From SZUA-100 sp965248135 (GTDB lineage: Bacteria; Pseudomonadota; Alphaproteobacteria; Rhizobiales; Rhizobiaceae): a stretch of DNA of 64,000 nucleotides. Shown here piece by piece: positions 44,419 to 54,254 of this stretch. The stretch spans positions 124,001 to 188,000 of the forward strand of contig CBDFIN010000007.1 in assembly GCA_965248135.1 (NCBI GenBank), in the 5' to 3' direction. The notes beneath the pieces were generated by a model. It was not told the DNA's origin. It saw nothing but the letters and a program-made list of their open reading frames with translations, and searched no databases. The first letter of the stretch is position 1, and each line of letters begins with the position of its first letter. Made by a program: the position numbers and the translations under genes.

Positions 44419-47218
44419 CTTGATCTCCTAACCTGCCTTGATATTCAGCCATTACTACTTGACGCGCCTGGTTCATCAGATCAGCATCAACTACAAAATC
44501 TCTACCCCGTTCCACTGCAAGTCTGCGAGCAGTTTTCTCGATACGCATGCGGTAATTGGCAATTCGTTCTGGTCGAGATGTAGAGCGGCCAAATACATCA
44601 GTTTTGCCCTGAAATAATTCCCGTGTGCTAGCCCGATCAGCAACTTGTTGTGTCGCAACCCGCACTGCATCAATCTTGTCACTGTAAACCGCCACTTGCT
44701 TAGCCCCACGAGTAGCCGACACCAGAAATTGGTTCATGTTAACTGCTGGAAGTGCTTCTGCTCCCATAGCTACGATCACCTTATCGATCGTCTTGCTTTG
44801 AGCGGCATGAGACGTCCAGCAATATGCATGGTCAATATGTCCAAATTGATTGTCAATTACTTCGCCATTGTCCACCACAATATCTCCGGTTTTAGTAATT
44901 GCATTGACGCTGTAGGTATTGCCAGCGGTCAACCGCTTTCCACTAATAGTTGTTCCGCCGCGAGTGATACGAATATCATCACCGGCACTTAACGCGATAT
45001 TCTGTTGCATGTACACGGAGAAGCGTTTGCTCAACTCAAGCGGCAGAGCAAATACTTTTCCTTCGCTGGATTCGAGCAAAACCTGATTTCTATTTACCCC
45101 AGTTACTTCCCACAATGAGCCACGAGCAGCACCGGGAGTGTGTTGATCAAAACGTATGAGAAATCCAACCTCATATCGCAGCGCAATACCTTTCTGCGAT
45201 TCTGTCCAATGCAATGGGCGAAGTCCGAATACTGACTTATCTCGTTTGGACAGGATACCTTGTTCCTTCAATCCCGCGCGTATCCGGGTGGATATCAGGT
45301 CTTTCTCTGAATGCACCGGGTCAGCTACCAAAACAGACTGATTGGTCTTGCGCGCCTCAAGATAAGCATCGGCTGCCTTGGCTATGAAATCGTCGCTTTG
45401 ATTAACCGCACCCATTGCATCAAGCCGTTTCCAGGCTTCTGCCATATCACCAATTCTAATCCATTCCACGGCCTCTTTGTAGGTTCCCGTCTGGCGCATG
45501 ATATTTGTAATTTCTGCCGGTCGCAGTGCACCACGAGATTCGATCAGGCGCATCGCATCACCCCATTCAACTGATTGATGCTGCGAGCTGTCACCAACCA
45601 ACACCAGACGCCAGTCATTCTTAAGCACAAGATCGAACAGTTGATTCATCTCAGGAATGCTTAACATGCCTGCCTCATCCACAAGCACAATAGCGCCGGG
45701 TCCAAGTTCTTGCTGCATCCGATCATTCATCAACAACATTTGCGTAGTGGAAGCACCTTTGAAACCTTCATTTGCGAGAGTGTCGCGACTGGATGTACGC
45801 GTGGCAAATGCAAATACCTTGCGCCTGCTGTCCACTAATGCATCCCTCAATTCCCGCAGTGCCGTCGTTTTACCAACACCACCACCACCGCGTATCATCA
45901 TCACACGATCTGGCGAAGTCAGCACATGCATTACAGCTGCGCGTTGTCCGACATTAAGTATGTCATTTTTAATCAGATAATCGCCATGCCCCAGTTGCCG
46001 ACAACTCACGCGGCCTGAAAGCACAAAATCGATCATGCATTCTTCCGCAGCCAGCGATGATTGCCGTGATGCCATCATGCGTGTGGACAATTGGCCATTG
46101 ACCTTGGTTGATATTTCTTTGCGAACCAAATCGGATTTCGTGGCTTGCTCTTGAAGCTGTTCGAGTGTGACATCACCAAATCCACGCCATAAAGCGTGGC
46201 TAAACAGCTTGGTCTCATCAATCACCGATTGCTTGTCAAAACAGTGATCCAATGCATATTGCCAAGCCTTCTCCGGTGTTACCTGCTCGCGCTTGCCGGA
46301 AACTCGGTGGCGGGCATTGTTGATGACTTTATTCAAAGAATGCCCATGGCTGGGCAGCAGCCTTGCCATTGCCATTTCGAACATTTCCGCATCACTGGCA
46401 TCGACATCTTTTTCCGCTCGGGTGCGAACCCCTTCTTGTGCTTTGTTGCGGGCGTCGGTGATACCCTTTGCTTTGGCCGATGCCTCTATCTCTTTGGTGC
46501 GTCGCGAATAGTGATCACGCAGTTCCTTATCAATCCCGTCAACTTCCCAGTATTTACCCTGACCTTCAATTTCATATCCAAGCTCTCTTGCAGCTAATGC
46601 CAATTCACTGTGGTAAATCGCTTCATAATATTCTCGGTGTGCGGTGATATCTCCAATTTGAACCGCCTTCACTTTCCCCTCAATTTCGTCCCATGAAAGT
46701 GACAAACAATAATTATGGGTATGCAAGTGTGGATCTGCCACATTATCTACCGGGCGGGCGAAATGATGAGTAAATTGCGCGGCTACGAGATTTCCCGTGG
46801 TTCGGTTGTCATGGCGATTAGCAACACCAACACGTACCCGTGTTTTCATGTCCTTTTCAACTTCCTGCAACATTTGGTCGTTGGCACGATGATGAATTTC
46901 CAGCAATCGCGGGTCGTGTGTTTTTGCATACAGAATTGATATTGACTTTGGTGCACTGGCTGTCAGATCGAACCCCGGAATTCGATCAGCCCGTTGTCGA
47001 CCGGTCAATGTTGCACCGGTGACCGGATGACGATTGTCCACTACTGCATGAAAATCGGAGCGCTTTACACCGCCGAAAAGCCCCAAATGTCCGGCAAATA
47101 TGCCAAACCATTGCCCGATGATTTTATCACCAGATTGATAATAGTCAGCTATCTGTAGGGCATCGTCAAAATATTGCTTTGCTCCAGTTGCTGAACGGCT
47201 CTTTGTAAGTCGTAACAT
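44399..47218 (-). CDS. MobF-family relaxase-helicase (TrwC/TraA type)
   Basis: 939 residues. The TrwC relaxase domain (1-300) begins MLRLTKSRSATGAKQYFDDAL, has a catalytic Tyr pair region (ALQIADYYQSGD) and the metal-binding three-His motif PHLHTHNY. The RecD-like helicase follows with Walker A RGGGGVGKTTALREL (about 440), Walker B VLVDEAGMLS and the UvrD-like C-terminal HAYCWTSHAAQSKTIDKVIV. It nicks oriT, stays bound to the 5' end and unwinds DNA during transfer. It is intact and marks the element as mobilizable. The upstream intergenic gap is the expected oriT location. Confidence 0.95.
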   Translation of the reverse strand: MLRLTKSRSATGAKQYFDDALQIADYYQSGDKIIGQWFGIFAGHLGLFGGVKRSDFHAVVDNRHPVTGATLTGRQRADRIPGFDLTASAPKSISILYAKTHDPRLLEIHHRANDQMLQEVEKDMKTRVRVGVANRHDNRTTGNLVAAQFTHHFARPVDNVADPHLHTHNYCLSLSWDEIEGKVKAVQIGDITAHREYYEAIYHSELALAARELGYEIEGQGKYWEVDGIDKELRDHYSRRTKEIEASAKAKGITDARNKAQEGVRTRAEKDVDASDAEMFEMAMARLLPSHGHSLNKVINNARHRVSGKREQVTPEKAWQYALDHCFDKQSVIDETKLFSHALWRGFGDVTLEQLQEQATKSDLVRKEISTKVNGQLSTRMMASRQSSLAAEECMIDFVLSGRVSCRQLGHGDYLIKNDILNVGQRAAVMHVLTSPDRVMMIRGGGGVGKTTALRELRDALVDSRRKVFAFATRTSSRDTLANEGFKGASTTQMLLMNDRMQQELGPGAIVLVDEAGMLSIPEMNQLFDLVLKNDWRLVLVGDSSQHQSVEWGDAMRLIESRGALRPAEITNIMRQTGTYKEAVEWIRIGDMAEAWKRLDAMGAVNQSDDFIAKAADAYLEARKTNQSVLVADPVHSEKDLISTRIRAGLKEQGILSKRDKSVFGLRPLHWTESQKGIALRYEVGFLIRFDQHTPGAARGSLWEVTGVNRNQVLLESSEGKVFALPLELSKRFSVYMQQNIALSAGDDIRITRGGTTISGKRLTAGNTYSVNAITKTGDIVVDNGEVIDNQFGHIDHAYCWTSHAAQSKTIDKVIVAMGAEALPAVNMNQFLVSATRGAKQVAVYSDKIDAVRVATQQVADRASTRELFQGKTDVFGRSTSRPERIANYRMRIEKTARRLAVERGRDFVVDADLMNQARQVVMAEYQGRLGDQGADIGR

Positions 47219-47380
47219 TGCTGATATAGTGCCTGCAAAAGCTGAAAAAACAGTTAAGAAGCCATTAAAAATGGTTAGTCCCAGGCGTGTCCCCTAAGCA
47301 GTGCTTAGGAAGCTGAAACATTTTCAACATACTGAATTTTATCGATTTATGCAAAGAGGCTGTAAACAGGGGTTTTGATC
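47219..47380. promoter_or_regulatory. divergent promoter region and candidate oriT
   Basis: The gap between the relaxase gene and the divergent accessory gene contains CCTAAGC-AGT-GCTTAGG (47293-47309) and a nearby CCATT-AAAA-ATGG-type stem (about 47263). MobF systems usually place oriT next to the relaxase gene with inverted repeats beside the nick site. I cannot identify the nick site itself. Confidence 0.5.
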
Positions 47381-47935
47381 ATGGCATTTGAGAACCTTGC
47401 TCCATATCAGGACATAATTTTATCACTTCGTGAACCAGGTAGCAATCGGCGATCATTGGCTCAGATTGTCGATACAATGCGCGAAGAACATCAGGTAAAT
47501 ACCTCAATCGGAACATTGTCACGCTACCTTAAACAAATAGCACCGGACAAAGCCGTTCGTGATCCGACGCAGAGTGAACATGAAGCCATTGACACTCTTG
47601 CCATGCAAATCGAAATCATGACAGAGATTGTCAGTACCAAACAAGAATTGCGTGCCGTAATTGAGCAGCAAGATGGCCAGCTGCGCAACCTTACCTATGC
47701 TATTGACGAACTTAAAATAGAGGTTGCGAAAAAGCCAACATCAGATCCAGCACAGGGCAATGGCAATGCCGCAGGCCACTCCGTTGCGAATAATTCAACT
47801 CCACCATTGGTTGATAATACTCAACGAATGGTTCCACCATTACGTCGAATTTGGAAGCGGGCGTTTGTAATAACATTCTTGCTCAACCTGCTCTTGATCG
47901 GAGGAGCAGCATTGTGGCTTTCAAACCGATATTAA
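47381..47935 (+). CDS. transfer-region protein with coiled coil and C-terminal anchor
   Basis: 184 residues from the ATG at 47381. The N-terminal 60 residues (SLAQIVDTMREEHQVNTSIGTLSRYLKQI) look like a winged helix. A coiled coil follows (about 65-115), then a Pro/Asn-rich linker and one membrane helix (RAFVITFLLNLLLIGGAALWL). This combination, divergent from a relaxase gene, recalls membrane-linked DNA-binding accessory proteins of transfer systems. The identification is by layout only. Confidence 0.6.
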   Translation: MAFENLAPYQDIILSLREPGSNRRSLAQIVDTMREEHQVNTSIGTLSRYLKQIAPDKAVRDPTQSEHEAIDTLAMQIEIMTEIVSTKQELRAVIEQQDGQLRNLTYAIDELKIEVAKKPTSDPAQGNGNAAGHSVANNSTPPLVDNTQRMVPPLRRIWKRAFVITFLLNLLLIGGAALWLSNRY

Positions 47936-48277
47936 AGCTCCGCCGCATCATCCCGATCATGATCAAATTCTTGCTCCTGATTACCATATAAGTCGCCCAT
48001 TTGTACAGAATGGAGCTGCTCGCTTGCCGCTTCCAACTCCTGTCGCTGCCCATAAAGTTCATGGTATTTCACGCGATCTGTTAACGCGCAGCCGACTTCC
48101 TGCAATGGTTTGCCGAACCATCCCTCTTCCACCACTCGTGCGCGAACATCGTCCACCGCTGCAGCCAGAGCATTGGGCCTTATTTCTCCCCAGTGCTTTT
48201 GTAATCGATTTTTTTGATTCTAATTCTGCGCGCAGTTTGCGTTGCTCACTCGATATACGATATTGTTCGTTCGCCAT
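47932..48277 (-). pseudogene. small transfer-region gene with a one-base frameshift at a poly-A run
   Basis: The ATG at 48277 starts MANEQYRISSEQRKLRAELE. At a run of seven A (T7 at 48209-48215 on the plus strand) the frame runs into low-quality sequence, but moving by one base gives NRLQKHWGEIRPNALAAAVD and a good continuous protein to 47932 (EEGWFGKPLQEVGCALTDRV and onward). With six A the whole reads as one protein of about 114 residues. This may be a real mutation, a sequencing error or expression by slippage. It is convergent with the anchor-protein gene. Confidence 0.65.
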
Positions 48278-48808
48278 GTTATAGTCCTCGAAATTCCGGT
48301 GGCGCTATCGCTAGAAAAGGTCAAATAGCTGCAATGACACTCATTGATTCCATACTTAGCCGATTGTCCGGCATTGATACAGCCTCCAAGTCGTCTCAAC
48401 CACCTTCACCAACCACTGATGACGACATATTGCCACCAGCACCCGTTGTTTCATCACCGGCACTTCTTTCCATACCACAGCCGGTTGCCATAAGATCCCG
48501 TGCCAAAAAGGTAAGGCAATCGACTTATTTGTCCGATAGAAAAGCACCTTTGTTGAGACTGTCAAAACACGATTATTGGACAGTTGAAGATGCCGTGTGC
48601 GGCACCCATATTTTTGGTGGGAATGGATCTGGAAAAACCACGGGATCCGGACAAACCATTGCCAAGGCGTTTCTGAGAGCAGGTTTTGGAGGACTGGTTC
48701 TTTGCGCCAAGCCCGATGAATTGGTGAACTGGCAAAATTATGCAAAGGCGTGCGGGCGCTCCCAACATTTGATAGTCTTGGCTGAGGATGAACCGTGGCG
48801 TTTTAATT

Positions 48809-50024
48809 CCCCGGTTCAACTCCGAAACGCAACATTTGTTTGCTGATGGAATATGATTTTTGTTTGCGGATTTGGTGGGCGGGGTCAAGGGCATTGTCGC
48901 GTAGCGATGCGCAGCACCCTTGAGGCCGACCGGAAAATCCGCAAAACTCGTCAAACCATTCCATTATGCCTTTGATTATTTAGCCAGATGGCTGCAATCC
49001 TTGTATGGGACACCACATCTCACGGAGGATATTATGCCCAAAGGACATCACCATCTGGCCTATGATCAAAGATGCCAGATTTACACACTTTTGCAAACCG
49101 GTCTCTGCCGCGCCCAAATTGCCCGCCAGATTGGCGTTGAGCGTTCGACTATCACCCGAGAGTTGCAGCGCAACAAGGGCAAATGTGGTTATCGCTTTAA
49201 ACAAGCGCATGACAAGGCGTGTGAGCGGCGCAAAAAGGCCTCTTGTGTGCCGCGTAAAATGACCGTTGAGCGCGTCGAACTCATTGAAAGCCTGCTGACG
49301 AAATGGCAGTGGAGCCCCGATCAGATCAGCGGCTGGCTGGCTCGAAACGGGCTCTTCGTCTCACACGAGTGGATTTACCGCCACATCTGGGCGGACAAAA
49401 AAAAGGGTGGCAAATTATGGACTTGCCTGCGCCATCGCGGCAAAAAATACAATCGACGCGGCACGAAAACAGCCGGTCGCGGCCTCATTCCAGGGCGGGT
49501 TGACATTGAGGAACGTCCCGAAATCGTCGAAACCAAAAGCCGTGTTGGCGACTGGGAGGGCGATACTATCATCGGCAAAAACCACAAGGGTGCCATTCTT
49601 TCTCATGTCGATCGAAAATCAAAATACACCAAGCTGGTTCTGTTGCGCGACAAATCAAAGGACAGCGTGCAAAAGGCCTGCGGCAAGACGCTTTCAAAGC
49701 TCAAAGCGTTCATCAAAACCATCACGTATGACAATGGCAAAGAATTCGCCGGGCACAAAAAGATCGCCAAAATATTGCAATGCGACATCTATTTCGCCAA
49801 GCCCTATCACTCATGGCAGCGCGGCCTCAACGAACATACCAACGGTCTTGTTCGCCAATACTTCCCAAAGGGTACCGATTTCACTAAGCTGACAAAAGCC
49901 GAAGTTCAGATCGTCGAAGACAAGCTGAACCAACGTCCAAGAAAATGTCTCGAATACAAAACCCCATATGAGGCCTTTTCAAAGGAATGTGAGCAAAATG
50001 TTGCATTTCAATGTTGAAGGGGCG
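48809..50024 (+). mobile_element. IS30-family insertion sequence, copy 2 (1216 bp)
   Basis: Same ends and length as the copy at 16765-17980, in the same orientation, flanked here by the 3-base duplication ATT. It interrupts the coupling-protein gene. By eye one base differs between copies (T at 49002). Confidence 0.95.
49034..50017 (+). CDS. IS30-family transposase (copy 2)
   Basis: 327 residues, identical in translation to the first copy from MPKGHHHL onward, with the same CGGAGG ribosome-binding site and intact DDE motifs (WEGDTIIG, TYDNGKEF, NEHTNGLVRQ). Confidence 0.95.
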   Translation: MPKGHHHLAYDQRCQIYTLLQTGLCRAQIARQIGVERSTITRELQRNKGKCGYRFKQAHDKACERRKKASCVPRKMTVERVELIESLLTKWQWSPDQISGWLARNGLFVSHEWIYRHIWADKKKGGKLWTCLRHRGKKYNRRGTKTAGRGLIPGRVDIEERPEIVETKSRVGDWEGDTIIGKNHKGAILSHVDRKSKYTKLVLLRDKSKDSVQKACGKTLSKLKAFIKTITYDNGKEFAGHKKIAKILQCDIYFAKPYHSWQRGLNEHTNGLVRQYFPKGTDFTKLTKAEVQIVEDKLNQRPRKCLEYKTPYEAFSKECEQNVAFQC

Positions 50025-51282
50025 ATTTTATTCAGTATGAGTTGAACCGACCAGGTGATCCAGCCAGCCGGGTTGATAATCTGGTCACCGTTTTGATGAA
50101 CCTGCTTGAGCAGACCGGCAGACAAAGCGGTGGTGACGATCGCATCTGGCAACAGGCAGCTGAGCAGTTATTGCGCAATGTGTTGATGATATTGGTAACA
50201 GCGCGCAAAGAATTCAGTCTTCTCGATATTCAAAAATTCATCGATGCCATTCCACAAACCGTACAGGAAACCAAAACATCAAGCTGGAAAAATACCGACA
50301 CGGCTAAATATCTGATTGACGCGAAGGCTGCATATGAGAATGCGAATCGCATCGCAGATTATGAAGCAATCCACCATTACCTCACAGTGCAATTTCCGTC
50401 ACTTGCAGCCCGAACACGGTCTTCCGTGACATTTACTTTGTCGGCTACTTTGCAGGATTTATTGGTTGGTGCCACCCGAGAATTATTGACCACGGGGTGT
50501 AATTTTTTTCCGGAGGACACCCATGAAGGAGCCATCATTATATTGGCGATGCCAGCAGCAATCAAACGCTCTTATGCAACCGCGCAAACACTGTTCAAGG
50601 TCGTCTGGCAAATGGCCGCACTCAGGCGCATGGAGCATGTCAATGAACAAACACGACCAATCTTCTTATGGATAGACGAAAGTCACCTCTTTGCATCCGA
50701 TTTTGACACAACATTTCAAAGTTTGGCTCGCACTTCAAGAACGTGTTCTTGCTGGCTAACACAATCCCTGAGCAGTTACGTCCACCGTCTTGGAGGCAAA
50801 AACCCTGAACACACGACACGCGCTTTAATGTCATTCTTCCAGACCCATCTGTTTCATGCTCAGGCGGATCCGGCAACAGTCGATCACGCGCAAAAATTAT
50901 TTGGTAAAGGAGAAATCACACGGTTCAATCAGCAACGATCATCGGTGCAAGGCACCAACTGGTCGCATTCCAGTGGTGGCCAAACGACCTACAGCGGACA
51001 CAGTAATTCAGATGGTAGCTGGGGTTCAGCGAGTGGTGGGGGTTCGAATTGGTCTGACGGCGAAGGAGGAAATCAATCAGATACAGTCGGTCATTCCACT
51101 ACTACCACAATGGAAGAAATATTGCAGGCGTCTGATTTTGCCGGATTAGCAACCGGAACCGATCAGGTTGATCAATCACGCAAACATTTACGCGGCATCT
51201 CGCAAGCCTGGGTGTTTCGCACCGGAAGGCCATGGGCGGATGGCAATATGCATTTACTTGCACAATTTGACCGTCGGTTGCC

Positions 51283-52020
51283 ATGAAATCACGTAGGCCA
51301 CGGATTCTCCCACGTATCGTGTACTTCGTGCTGTTGTCTTTTTCCGCACCATTATGGTTGTTGTTGCGATCTTGGTATGGCCCACGGCTTTATTTCATAC
51401 TTTTGATTGCCTCCTTGACGCATCCATTCGCCTTGCTTTGGTTTTCGATGCTGTTAGATACATTGGATTTTGAGGATACTGCGAAACAGCTTGAGCATTG
51501 GTTAGATTGGTCTACTTCTATAATAATCCTGGGGTTTGGAATTCAACTCGTAATTATTGTCTTGCAAATTACGGCGATTACAATTTCTCGCATGTGGCGA
51601 TCTCATCCCGCGTTTGCGGGATCGTTTTTGCTTTGGCCGGCATCACGCCGAACCTTTCCATTCGATTTCATCGGTTTGGTGGCGCTTGCCTACATATTGC
51701 CATTAGGTGTTCCACTGCCACCAATGACTATTCTGGACATCGCGGTAGCTCTGCCACCGCATCAGATTGATGATGCAGCCATCTTCATTGCCACCATCTA
51801 TGGTTTGCTTGTCATTGATATCACTTTTAACAACGGCAGACTGCGGTTTTTCGATTCAGGTGAAGAGCCAAAATCACATCCGAGAATCAAACCCAAGCCT
51901 GCAAATAAATTCCAAACGCGTATCAGCAAAACGGCAAAGCCTTCAGCCGAAACACTTGGCGAAATATTTTCCCGCCGTGACAAGGCATTGAAAGACATCA
52001 ACCAATCGGTTGACCGATAG
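51283..52020 (+). CDS. multi-pass membrane protein of the transfer region
   Basis: 245 residues. Its ATG overlaps the coupling-protein stop codon (ATGA). Four or five hydrophobic segments lie between residues 10 and 195 (IVYFVLLSFSAPLWLLL, FILLIASLTHPFALLWFSML, IIILGFGIQLVIIVLQITAI, FIGLVALAYILPLGVPL), then a charged cytoplasmic tail. Coupling proteins normally have their own N-terminal membrane helices; the one here begins soluble, so this partner could supply the membrane anchor. That is inference. Confidence 0.7.
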   Translation: MKSRRPRILPRIVYFVLLSFSAPLWLLLRSWYGPRLYFILLIASLTHPFALLWFSMLLDTLDFEDTAKQLEHWLDWSTSIIILGFGIQLVIIVLQITAITISRMWRSHPAFAGSFLLWPASRRTFPFDFIGLVALAYILPLGVPLPPMTILDIAVALPPHQIDDAAIFIATIYGLLVIDITFNNGRLRFFDSGEEPKSHPRIKPKPANKFQTRISKTAKPSAETLGEIFSRRDKALKDINQSVDR

Positions 52021-52214
52021 TAAATGAAATAGTGTGAATTTTGCTGTAAGTGCGCACGAAGCTGATTGCTTGGGATAGAAATCCACTTTTGTTTGACGCT
52101 ATTCACCAATCCAATCAGTATGCGCGACTATATGGGTTATATTTTACATAGCAATTCTGATTTCCGTCAAATTCACGCAGCATTCTCTCCAAACAATATG
52201 CAGAGTTTTGATTC

Positions 52215-53411
52215 GTGACAATTTCCCAAGAGCAATTGTCTATTCTTCGCGACCGAATGGAAGAAAAATTGGGATGCGCCACATTTCGATCCTATCTTTC
52301 GGATGCTAATTTTGTAGCGGATGTCGCCTGCACCAATGTACAATTGATAGTTTCATCAAAATTCAGGGCCGATCGACTTAACGAACACCACAAGTTCGAT
52401 ATCCAGAATGTCATTTCACAGGTGTTCGGGAAATCGATCAGTCTGGAGATTGAGGCAAATTCACACTGCGGGCAGCCAGAAACCCAACAGCTATTCGAGG
52501 CCGATGAGCAATATAATATGTTTGTCCCAACCATCTCGGAAGTATCGATAAAAGATGACGTGCATCTTATGGGAATTGCACCATTCACTCTCCAACCGCG
52601 CGGCGACACCCGTACCAGGCTTTGTTACAGAAATATTGACGGCATGGACATCGATATTAAAGCGCACCCGGATTATGGGCTTCCCACCCCGATGGACTTT
52701 AACATCGTTCTAATGATGGAGAGCCATTTGGCGGCGAGTGCCAATCACTACCGAAGAGCGCTGAACTACTATCAAACCATGAAAAAAACTGGTCGAACTA
52801 TCGAGAAACCTAACCCGCCACCAAGGGTGTTTCGCCCCACAGTTAAAGAGATCATGGAATTCACACGCGATCACGACACCAAACTTGGTAAACGATATGG
52901 AGGTAAACAGGCATCTGTCCTTGAGCTAAGGCTGGATAGACTTAAGAACACCAATGCTAAAATTCGCCAAACCGGAAATCGCCGAAAACGCGTTGGAACA
53001 TTTAGTTATATTGGCGATTGGCGCGTGGTTTCGGAAACAGAAACAGGCAATATAGAGCAGGTAGAAATTGAGTATCCTGACTGGATTTATGCCGGGATTG
53101 TTGAGGCTGTCAGGCCTACTATTCTTACATATGACGATGATTATGAACTGCTAAAACAGCCAATTATGATGTTTCTTTACCGGGTCTTGCGTTCCAAAGT
53201 GACCGATAATCATAAAGAATTTTATTTGGAGGATCTGCATCGTCGTAGCGGATCACGTCAACCCCTGAAAGAATTTAACCGAACACTTATAGAACGCGTT
53301 GATGAGACGGAGAAACAAGGATTCTTTGATTGGAGTTTATCAATCCAAGGCAATGCGAGGCAACGCAAATTGGTGGTCACAACAAGGGTACCAGCCTCTG
53401 AAGAGCCATAA
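52215..53411 (+). CDS. repA: RepA-like replication initiator with DnaA domain I-like N-terminus
   Basis: 398 residues from a GTG start. The C-terminal two thirds match replication initiator protein A of plasmids (segments LMMESHLAASANHYRRAL, YPDWIYAGIV, FLYRVLRSKV and DLHRRSGSRQPLKEFNRTL, winged-helix type). The N-terminal 80 residues (LRDRMEEKLGCATFRSYLSD, then VQLIVSSKFRADRLNEHH and IQNVISQVFG) have the pattern of DnaA domain I, which recruits helicase. Iterons lie directly downstream. It would open the element's origin and load the replisome. Confidence 0.8.
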   Translation: MTISQEQLSILRDRMEEKLGCATFRSYLSDANFVADVACTNVQLIVSSKFRADRLNEHHKFDIQNVISQVFGKSISLEIEANSHCGQPETQQLFEADEQYNMFVPTISEVSIKDDVHLMGIAPFTLQPRGDTRTRLCYRNIDGMDIDIKAHPDYGLPTPMDFNIVLMMESHLAASANHYRRALNYYQTMKKTGRTIEKPNPPPRVFRPTVKEIMEFTRDHDTKLGKRYGGKQASVLELRLDRLKNTNAKIRQTGNRRKRVGTFSYIGDWRVVSETETGNIEQVEIEYPDWIYAGIVEAVRPTILTYDDDYELLKQPIMMFLYRVLRSKVTDNHKEFYLEDLHRRSGSRQPLKEFNRTLIERVDETEKQGFFDWSLSIQGNARQRKLVVTTRVPASEEP

Positions 53412-53448
53412 CAAGGGCAGGTCGTATCAGTTGTCAGCATTTTCTGTT

Positions 53449-53713
53449 CGTACTATGCCCCACTATGGGACAATCTCCTCAACTCGAAACAAATAAAATC
53501 TCGTACCATGCCCCACCATCAAACAGAATTTAGCCAGATGCTGACTATTATTGCAGTTTTGGTGGTCTCAACTTGACTTTCATAAGTGTCGGCAAACCTG
53601 TTGATTTCTCGTACCTTACCCCACCATTTACCGGACTATGCTACACCAAACACGTACCATGCCCCACCATCACTCGTACCGTGCCCCACTATCGTTCGTA
53701 CCATGCACACCGC
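53449..53713 (+). repeat. origin iterons CGTACCATGCCCCACCAT, helically phased
   Basis: Six copies of an 18-base motif in the same orientation start at 53449, 53502, 53610, 53653, 53675 and 53697 (the last degenerate at its end). Variants are mostly T for C or A at positions 6 to 8 and ACTAT for ACCAT. Start-to-start distances of 53, 108, 43, 22 and 22 are close to whole helical turns. They follow the RepA gene and precede an AT-rich stretch (about 53700-53770). This is the typical layout of an iteron-controlled plasmid origin. Confidence 0.88.
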
Positions 53714-54254
53714 ACTTTTGTTCTTATTCAATATGTTAGATCACCCCCTTTTTCTTATTCCTATATCTTCTTTCACCAACCGTCACGTACTGCGTCCCAC
53801 CATAGAACGCAATTGCAACTGCAATGGTGATAATGTCGATGTAGCGACAGAAACCAAAATACAGAAAGTATCGGCCTCAGTCGGCCAATAAATATTACAT
53901 TAAATAGCGTCTGCATACGCAGACAATTTTTTTGCACCTACCCTACGTTCGCTATGCTCACTTCGCCCCATCTCTTCGAGATGGCCTACAAGAATAGCTT
54001 GGCATGGAAATGAGAGTTTGGCAGCTGCCAGCCTAACAGACAACCAAATGATTGCTGGGAAGTCCTGACGTGTGCCACAGATGCCCGTGTTAGGCTTTAG
54101 TGTCACTTCACCGCCCCAGCCAAGAACTAGCGTTCTAAGGCGAATTTTGGTAGACGAAATCTATAATCTTCTTTAGGAATTAGTTAGGGCGATAGTCATC
54201 AAATAACATTAGTTATTTCAGTATGTTAGCGGCTTGCCTTATTTGACCGTCCAT
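53714..54254. other. AT-rich origin flank and gene-free stretch
   Basis: The first 60 bases are AT-rich and pyrimidine-rich and could be the unwinding region of the origin. From 53890 on I see no supported gene. A hairpin CCCCATCTCTTCGAGATGG lies at about 53967-53985. Confidence 0.45.

Larger units (their letters stand above)
48334..51286 (+). pseudogene. type IV coupling-protein-like ATPase (TraD/TrwB/VirD4 class) split by IS30
   Basis: The gene runs from the ATG at 48334 to 48808 and resumes at 50028. Removing IS30 and one ATT target copy restores a 1734-base frame (577 residues), with EPWRFNFIQYELNRPGD across the junction. The N-terminal half has Walker A IFGGNGSGKTTGSG; the C-terminal half has a Walker B-like RPIFLWIDESHLF and the RTSRTCSCWLTQSLSS motor segment. 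The C-terminus has a Ser/Gly-rich tract (WSHSSGGQTTYSGHSNSDGS). It would feed the relaxase-DNA complex to a secretion channel. Interruption should abolish this activity. Confidence 0.88.

Noticed and set aside
16092..53411. Type IV secretion genes expected with relaxase and coupling protein
   Set aside because: No VirB/Trb-like proteins are encoded here, so I call the element mobilizable rather than self-transmissible.
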